62,680 nt of DNA. It comes from Arthrobacter subterraneus. GTDB taxonomy: Bacteria; Actinomycetota; Actinomycetes; Actinomycetales; Micrococcaceae. The translations under genes and the position numbers were made by a program. The notes beneath the pieces were generated by a model that was given only the letters and a program-made list of their open reading frames with translations, did no database searches and had not been told where the DNA came from. Positions 57,725 through 62,680 of the stretch are shown here, one piece after another. The stretch is from the NCBI RefSeq assembly GCF_900099735.1, contig NZ_FNDT01000016.1:1-62680 (forward strand). The letters are read 5' to 3'. Position 1 is the stretch's first letter; each line of letters begins with the position of its first letter.

Positions 57725-57743
57725 CCGGGGGGGGGGTGCCCGG

Positions 57744-58742
57744 CTATTGCTTGAAGGCTGCGTCGAAGGACGACGACGACGGCGCGAAGTCGAATTTCTT
57801 CAGGAACGCCAGCGCCTCCGGCGCGCCCTCGAGGCGGTCCATGCCGGCGTCCTCCCACTCGACCGAGATCGGCCCGTCATACCCGATGGCGGTGAGGGCC
57901 CGGAAGCTGTCCTCCCAGGGGACGTCGCCGCGTCCGGTGGAGACGAAGTCCCAGCCGCGGCGGGGGTCTCCCCAGGGCAGATGTGAGGAGAGGATGCCGT
58001 TGCGGCCGCCGCCCATCCGCATCTTCGTGTCCTTGCAGTCCACGTGGTAGATCCGGTCAGCGAAGTCGGAGATGAAGGCCACCGGGTCGATCTGCTGCCA
58101 CATGAAGTGGCTTGGGTCCCAGTTCAGGCCGAACGCCGGCCGGTTCCCGACGGCGTCGAGCGCCCGGCGGGTGGACCAGTAGTCGTAGGCGATTTCGGAG
58201 GGGTGCACCTCGTGGGCGAACCGGACGCCGCAGTCGTCGAAGACGTCGAGGATGGGGTTCCAGCGGTCGGCGAAGTCCTGGTAGCCGGCGTCGACCACGT
58301 CCTGGCTCACCGGCGGGAACATTGCCACGTACTGCCAGATCGAGGATCCGGTGAAGCCGACGACGGTCTTCACCCCGAGTTTCTGCGCAAGCTTCGCGGT
58401 GAGTTTCATTTCCTCGGCCGCACGCTGCCGGACACCCTCGGGATCGCCGTCGCCCCACACCCTTGGTCCCACGATGGCTTCATGGCGGAAGTCGATCGGG
58501 TTGTCGCAGACAGCCTGGCCCTTGAGGTGGTTGGAAATGGTCCATACCTTCAGCCCGTTGCGTTCCAGGATGTCGAGGCGGTCCTGGATGTAGGCGTCAT
58601 CGTCCCAGCGCCAGGCGTCGAGGTGGTCACCGGAGACGGCGATCTCCAGCCCGTCGTAGCCCCACTGGCCGGCGAGTTCGGCCACTTTCTCGAACGGTAG
58701 GTCCGCCCACTGGCCGGTGAACAGGGTGAAGTTGCGTGCCAT
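57744..58742 (-). CDS. Sugar phosphate isomerase/epimerase (TIM-barrel, AP-endonuclease-2-like)
   Basis: The 332-residue protein has a xylose-isomerase-like TIM barrel: [40 protein letters not shown], and metal ligands in the segments [20 protein letters not shown] and [20 protein letters not shown]. It ends the operon with the oxidoreductase and the second isomerase. Such units degrade cyclitols or uncommon sugars; the exact substrate is unknown. Confidence 0.85.
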   Translation of the reverse strand: MARNFTLFTGQWADLPFEKVAELAGQWGYDGLEIAVSGDHLDAWRWDDDAYIQDRLDILERNGLKVWTISNHLKGQAVCDNPIDFRHEAIVGPRVWGDGDPEGVRQRAAEEMKLTAKLAQKLGVKTVVGFTGSSIWQYVAMFPPVSQDVVDAGYQDFADRWNPILDVFDDCGVRFAHEVHPSEIAYDYWSTRRALDAVGNRPAFGLNWDPSHFMWQQIDPVAFISDFADRIYHVDCKDTKMRMGGGRNGILSSHLPWGDPRRGWDFVSTGRGDVPWEDSFRALTAIGYDGPISVEWEDAGMDRLEGAPEALAFLKKFDFAPSSSSFDAAFKQ

Positions 58743-58765
58743 GTATTTCTCCTTGCGTGTTTGGG

Positions 58766-59869
58766 TCAGGAAAGCGTGCGGGCTGTCGGATCCCAGTCTT
58801 CGGGCAGCGGCTCGGCAGCCACCGCGGAACTGCCGACCTCAACAAAGGTCCCGGTCTCCACCGATTCGGTGATGGAGGCCATGGTGTCCAGGACATGGAA
58901 CGCTGTTTCGCCCTGCGCTCGGTGGGGGATCCCGGCGCGAATGGACCGGGCCAGGTCCAGGACACCGGTGCCCCGACCATAGGTGGATCCGACGGACGGC
59001 AGGATCTCCCAGTCCTCAGCGCCGTGGCGGTGGAGGCGGATGTCGCCGTCGAACCGGTTCGGATCCGGGAAGGCGATGGTGGCTTCGGAGCCGGTGATCT
59101 CCACGAAACCGTGGCGGGGCAGCGGCGAATCGAAGCTGAAGGTGCTCATGGAGGACGCGCCGCCCTCAAACTGGGCCAGAGCGCTCACATGGGTGGGCAC
59201 CGTGACCCCGAACTCCTCCCCGGCACGTGGCCCGGAGCCGATGATGCGCGTCTCGCGTGACCGGGAGCCCAGGGCCGCCACCGTCTGGACCGCGCCGAAG
59301 GCCTGCACGAGGGTGGTGAGGTAGTACGGGCCCATGTCGAACAGCGGGCCTGCCCCCTCCTGAAACAGGAAGGCAGGGTTGGGGTGCCAGGCTTCGGGGC
59401 CGGGGGACTGCATGAGGGTCAGCGCCGTCAGCGGCACACCGATATCGCCGCGCTGGATCATGCGCAGGCCGGTCTGCAGCCCGGCACCGAGGAAGGTGTC
59501 AGGGGCGCACCCCAGCCGCACACCGGCGTCGGACGCTGCCTTCAGAAGAGTCTGCCCGGACTCCCGGTCGAGGGAAAACGGCTTCTCGCTCCACACGTGC
59601 TTGCCGGCAGCCACCGCACTTAGCGCGACCGGCACGTGCGCGGCGGGCGTGGTGAGGTTGACGATGATCTCGACGTCGGGATGCTGCAGCGCGTCCTCAA
59701 CCGGTCCGAAGGCGGGGATCCCGAATTCTCCGGCACGCGTCTGGGCCGCCTCCGGGAACAGGTCCGCGACAATGTGGACCTGGACGTCGGGAAATGCGGT
59801 GAGGTTGGTCAGGTATTCCTTGCTGATTACTCCGGCGCCAATGATGCCGACGCCTACCGGCCCGCTCAT
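58766..59869 (-). CDS. Gfo/Idh/MocA-family oxidoreductase
   Basis: The 367-residue NAD(P)-dependent dehydrogenase starts with VGVGIIGAGVISKEYLTNLT and has the family EKPFSLDRESG motif after the Rossmann fold, with the catalytic-region pattern GPYYLTTLVQAFGAVQTVAA. Members oxidise sugars or cyclitols. It overlaps the upstream isomerase by four bases and is followed after 23 bases by the second isomerase. Confidence 0.9.
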   Translation of the reverse strand: MSGPVGVGIIGAGVISKEYLTNLTAFPDVQVHIVADLFPEAAQTRAGEFGIPAFGPVEDALQHPDVEIIVNLTTPAAHVPVALSAVAAGKHVWSEKPFSLDRESGQTLLKAASDAGVRLGCAPDTFLGAGLQTGLRMIQRGDIGVPLTALTLMQSPGPEAWHPNPAFLFQEGAGPLFDMGPYYLTTLVQAFGAVQTVAALGSRSRETRIIGSGPRAGEEFGVTVPTHVSALAQFEGGASSMSTFSFDSPLPRHGFVEITGSEATIAFPDPNRFDGDIRLHRHGAEDWEILPSVGSTYGRGTGVLDLARSIRAGIPHRAQGETAFHVLDTMASITESVETGTFVEVGSSAVAAEPLPEDWDPTARTLS

Positions 59870-60600
59870 GCGCTGGCGCCGTTCAGGTAGCGCAGGCTCT
59901 CCTCGAGGGCCTGGAACAGGTCACCCGCGCTGTCATCGAGCTCGACGACACCCACCTCAACGGAGGAAGCGGCAGCCAGGACCGCCGGGATATCCATGCG
60001 GCCGGACCCCACCGCGACCTGTGACTTGTTGTCGCGGTCGATGGCCCCGTCCTTGATGTGGATGAACCGGACGCGGTCACCCAGCTTCCCGAGCAGCTCA
60101 GCCGGATCCTGCCCGCCCACCGCGGCCCAGTAGGTGTCCATTTCCAGTACGACGGCGGGATCGAGCCTTTCGGCGAGCAACTCCAGCCCCGTGCGGCCGC
60201 CGAAGCCCGTTTCCACCTCCCACCAGTGGTTGTGATAACCGACCGTGATGCCGTACTCGCCCCCCAGTGCGGCCACCTCATTGAGGGCCTCGGCGGTCTG
60301 GGTAATCGCCTCTTCCGTACTCCAGCGGGCCGGGTCAACGAACGGGTCGATCACAGTGCCGATGCCCAGTGTGCGTGCCGCCTCGAAGATAAGGTCACGG
60401 TCCCCGTTCAGCAGCGGCGCGTGGCCGGAGGGAGCGGTGAGTCCGTTACGGGCCAGGGCCGACGCCAGTGCCTCGGTGTTTGCCGCGAAGTTGTATGGCT
60501 CGACCCGTTCGAAACCGATCGAGGCAATCCTGTCGATGGTGCCGTCGAAGTCGGCGTCGAGGGCTTCGCGGACTGTGTAGAGCTGAACTGAAAATTGCAC
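59866..60600 (-). CDS. Sugar phosphate isomerase/epimerase, first gene of the operon
   Basis: The 244-residue protein begins at a GTG (MQFSVQLYTVREALDADFDG) preceded by GAAGGAG. It is a compact TIM barrel with GFERVEPYNF, GITVGYHNHWWEVETGFGG, LEMDTYWAAVGGQDPAELLG and RVRFIHIKDGAIDRDN supplying the usual metal-binding E, H, D residues. It overlaps the oxidoreductase gene by four bases. The substrate is not determinable from sequence; no transporter is adjacent in this window. Confidence 0.88.
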   Translation of the reverse strand: MQFSVQLYTVREALDADFDGTIDRIASIGFERVEPYNFAANTEALASALARNGLTAPSGHAPLLNGDRDLIFEAARTLGIGTVIDPFVDPARWSTEEAITQTAEALNEVAALGGEYGITVGYHNHWWEVETGFGGRTGLELLAERLDPAVVLEMDTYWAAVGGQDPAELLGKLGDRVRFIHIKDGAIDRDNKSQVAVGSGRMDIPAVLAAASSVEVGVVELDDSAGDLFQALEESLRYLNGASA

Positions 60601-60775
60601 GCATTGCTCCTTCGGGTGTGTTCAGCGTGCGGGCTTCGACAGGGTCAGACTATGGCGGGGACTCGACATACAGCACTGCTTTGGGATCGCGGCGCGGATC
60701 CCTTCTGTGCTTTCGATTTCTTTAAGACGTTGAAGAGTCGGCGACGGCTGAGGCAAGCGACGTGAGATTCCTGGC

Positions 60776-61219
60776 TTATGAATTTGGACCTCCGACTATT
60801 CGTTGGTAGGCAGGGCGGATGTAAGCGTCTGATTTTCTTAGTTCGACTCCAATTTTGTCCAAGCTCCAGCCGTGAGTGCCGTGGCATTTCAGGCTGGCTG
60901 CACCGGCGTATCCCGCCCTGTGGAGTTCTTGGAGGAGGAAGTGGTGGTCGAGGGTTCCTTCAGGGGTGGGCAGCTGCTTTTCTCCAGGACCGAAGTTTAG
61001 TCCATCGATGCCGTGTCGATAGGCGCGGTCGATGTCCCAGATGTAGTAGTAGTAGAGCCGTTTGCGTTCGGCGAGGAAAGCGATGACTTCGCTGATTGTT
61101 TCTTCCATGACCCACATATGGGGTGGGGCCAGGCAGACGCCGAGGAATGGATCATCGATGTCCTTGACCAGCCGCTTGATCTGGGCGAAGGAATCGACAC
61201 CTTCGTCCCATCGTTTGTC
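60776..61219 (-). pseudogene. Sugar isomerase (TIM-barrel) C-terminal fragment, cut by the ISL3 element
   Basis: The minus-strand frame after the IS end reads ADKRWDEGVDSFAQIKRLVK, then PPHMWVMEETISEVIAFLAE, YYYYIWDIDRAYRHGIDGLN and FLLQELHRAGYAGAASLKCH, ending at 60776. These are late parts of a xylose-isomerase-like barrel, about 147 residues, a different protein from the isomerases downstream. The 5' part would lie beyond the right edge. The fragment may have belonged to the same sugar locus before the insertion. Confidence 0.75.
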
Positions 61220-62679
61220 GGCTCTTCGGACATCCGGTGGGGGGGTCATGGGGTGAGTCCGCCGGCGGTGAGGAGCATGCGGAGGCGGTAGTTCTCGCGG
61301 TTGCGATAGCCGCGGGCGAGGCGGCGGTGGAGCTCGATGATCCCGTTGATCGCCTCGGTGCCGCCGTTGTTCGCGCGGCTCGTGGTGAAGTACGCCAGGA
61401 ACGCTGAACGCCAGCGGCGGAGGGTGCGGCCGAGGCGGGCGATCTCGGGGATCGGGCAGGTGTGGAACGTGTCGACCACCCTCTCGGCGATCCGCCGCCC
61501 CTCGGTCAGGTCCTTCGCGTGGTAGGCAGAGCGCAGCTGCTGTGCGCACTGCCACGCGACGAACACCTCGTCGTGCGCAGGATCGGCCTCGATTGCCGCG
61601 GTCAGCCGGATCCGCTGCTTGTCGGTGAGGTTCTCGGCCCCGGCACGGAGGATGGTCTGAATCCCGTAGAGCGGGTCGCCCTTCCGACCGCGATGCCCGA
61701 GGGTGTCTTGCTGGACGCGGCGGCGGACCTCGTCGACGGCGGCGGTGCCGAGCTTGACGACATGGAACGCGTCCAGCACAGCGACCGCGTCTTCGAGCGT
61801 GTCATCGATCGCAGTCTTGTAGCCCGCGAACGGGTCCAGCGCCGCCACCTTCACGTTCTTTCGGAACGCTTCGCCCCGCTCGCTGAGCCAGGACGCGTAT
61901 GCCTTCCCCGATCTGCCCGGCACGAGGTCGAGCAGCCTGGCCCGCGTCTTCCCGGTGCTGTCGCGGCTGAGGTCGACCATGCCGGTCAGTTCCTTCGGGC
62001 CCCGCTTGCGGTGGTCGACGTGATGCCAGATGTGCTCGTCGACGCCGAGCGTGGTCACGTTCTCGAACCGGGACTCGTCGGCTGCCAACCGCACCAGTTC
62101 AGGCTCAACAGCCCGCCACACCGTCTTCCACGATGTCCCGAGCTGACGACGTAGTCCTTCGATCGTGGCGTGCTCGCGGCGCAGCTGCCCGATCGCCCAG
62201 TCGACGGCTCGCCTTGTGAGCGACCCGCGCCGAGCGACCAGCGAGGGAAGCTGCTCCACGAACGTCTTCTTGGCACAGCCCACGTCGCCGCATCGCCAGA
62301 CCCGTTGCCGCCAGACGATCCGCACCCGCGTCACGCCCGGCACGTCATGCAACACTCGACGGCGGCGCCCTCGACCGATCGCCACGACCCCGCACAACGG
62401 GCACCCGGTCGGCGCCGCCGGTGTCGAAACGGTGACGATCAGCAGCCCGTCGCGGCGGTCAACGTGCTCGACATGGACGCCGTCGAGACCGACCAGCAGA
62501 TCGCAGCGGTAACACGGATCAGCGGCAGAGCGCGCGTCAGCGCACCCCGAAGTAGGGTGAAGCACGTCGAGGTCCTCGTGATGGATCAGCAGTTGGCGCT
62601 ACTGATCCTCGGGGACCTCGACCCCTACCCGCCGACCATCACCCGGCGAGCCTCACCCCCACCGCATGTCCGAAGAGCC
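61220..62679 (-). mobile_element. Complete ISL3-family insertion sequence
   Basis: The left end GGCTCTTCGGACATCCGGTG at 61220 matches, inverted, the right end at 62679 (GGCTCTTCGGACATGCGGTG on the minus strand), differing at one position. The element is about 1460 bp with one transposase gene. ISL3 elements usually make 8-base target repeats; the left flank is CGTTTGTC (61212-61219), and the single base after the right end, C, is all that remains in the window to compare. Confidence 0.85.
61246..62565 (-). CDS. ISL3-family transposase
   Basis: The 439-residue protein starts at a GTG and has an N-terminal zinc-finger part (CYRCDLLV, CPLCGVVAIGRGRRRRVLHD), a helix-turn-helix region (RREHATIEGLRRQLGTSWKT), and a DDE nuclease core with TLGVDEHIWHHV, VAALDPFAGYKTAIDD, HVVKLGTAAVDEV and the glutamate in NNGGTEAINGIIELHRR. 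It appears intact and could mobilise the element in trans or cis. Confidence 0.93.
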   Translation of the reverse strand: MLHPTSGCADARSAADPCYRCDLLVGLDGVHVEHVDRRDGLLIVTVSTPAAPTGCPLCGVVAIGRGRRRRVLHDVPGVTRVRIVWRQRVWRCGDVGCAKKTFVEQLPSLVARRGSLTRRAVDWAIGQLRREHATIEGLRRQLGTSWKTVWRAVEPELVRLAADESRFENVTTLGVDEHIWHHVDHRKRGPKELTGMVDLSRDSTGKTRARLLDLVPGRSGKAYASWLSERGEAFRKNVKVAALDPFAGYKTAIDDTLEDAVAVLDAFHVVKLGTAAVDEVRRRVQQDTLGHRGRKGDPLYGIQTILRAGAENLTDKQRIRLTAAIEADPAHDEVFVAWQCAQQLRSAYHAKDLTEGRRIAERVVDTFHTCPIPEIARLGRTLRRWRSAFLAYFTTSRANNGGTEAINGIIELHRRLARGYRNRENYRLRMLLTAGGLTP

Positions 62680-62680
62680 C

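Noticed and set aside
60690..60712. GGGATC...GATCCC inverted repeat as operator
   Set aside because: Short and in a GC-rich context, with no promoter elements that fit; not enough to call.

Overview
The window reads as a high-GC actinobacterial chromosome segment, most like Arthrobacter or a related member of the Micrococcaceae. The pointers are an Asp23/Gls24 envelope-stress operon with DUF2273-like and AmaP-like partners, a fructose PTS operon that also carries ptsI and ptsH, a GH15 trehalase/glucoamylase-like enzyme, DUF6458 and GlsB-type small membrane proteins, a DUF8083-like protein, and many GTG starts. Both edges are insertion sequences: an IS3-family fragment at 1-256 and a complete ISL3-family element at 61220-62679. 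The window may therefore be a contig or island bounded by repeats.

About 1-8850 is an accessory, defence-type island. On the minus strand lie a JAB/JAMM protein, an N6-adenine DNA methyltransferase and a probable restriction endonuclease whose 3' end runs into the IS3 end. On the plus strand is a two-gene AAA+ ATPase/subtilisin pair that matches the IetA/IetS architecture. That pair is framed by two imperfect direct repeats (3525-3945 and 8389-8805), each carrying a double helix-turn-helix gene; the left copy is frameshifted. A 13-bp hairpin at 8812-8849 marks the edge of the island.

From about 8990 to 60600 the gene content is ordinary chromosome. It includes a secreted endonuclease/phosphatase-fold protein, a regulator/membrane-protein pair, fruR-fruK-fruA-ptsI-ptsH, small envelope proteins, GDPD and GH15 enzymes, a zinc alcohol dehydrogenase, azlCD and pta-ackA. 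Next come a run of small enzymes, a LysR/MHS transporter/3-hydroxybutyrate-dehydrogenase-like locus, a purine permease, a CopC-like protein, a tandem universal stress protein, an NlpC/P60 hydrolase, a zinc exporter, a metallopeptidase, tRNA-Glu/Asp/Phe and the five-gene Asp23 operon. The right part holds an alpha-glucoside locus (GH13, binding protein, two permeases, LacI), an AlaX-like editing protein, exonuclease III, nadE and a sugar isomerase/dehydrogenase operon. Upstream of that operon sits the C-terminal stump of another isomerase, cut by the ISL3 element.

The non-coding signal that stands out most is a family of about 60-bp palindromes sharing a CAGGACACGCC core. Four copies are seen (25225-25290, 27603-27670, 34068-34129, 37446-37508), and every one lies between the 3' ends of convergent genes. 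A different 63-bp palindrome with perfect 21-bp arms lies at 57662-57724. All functions are inferred from reading the translated sequence; no database search was run.
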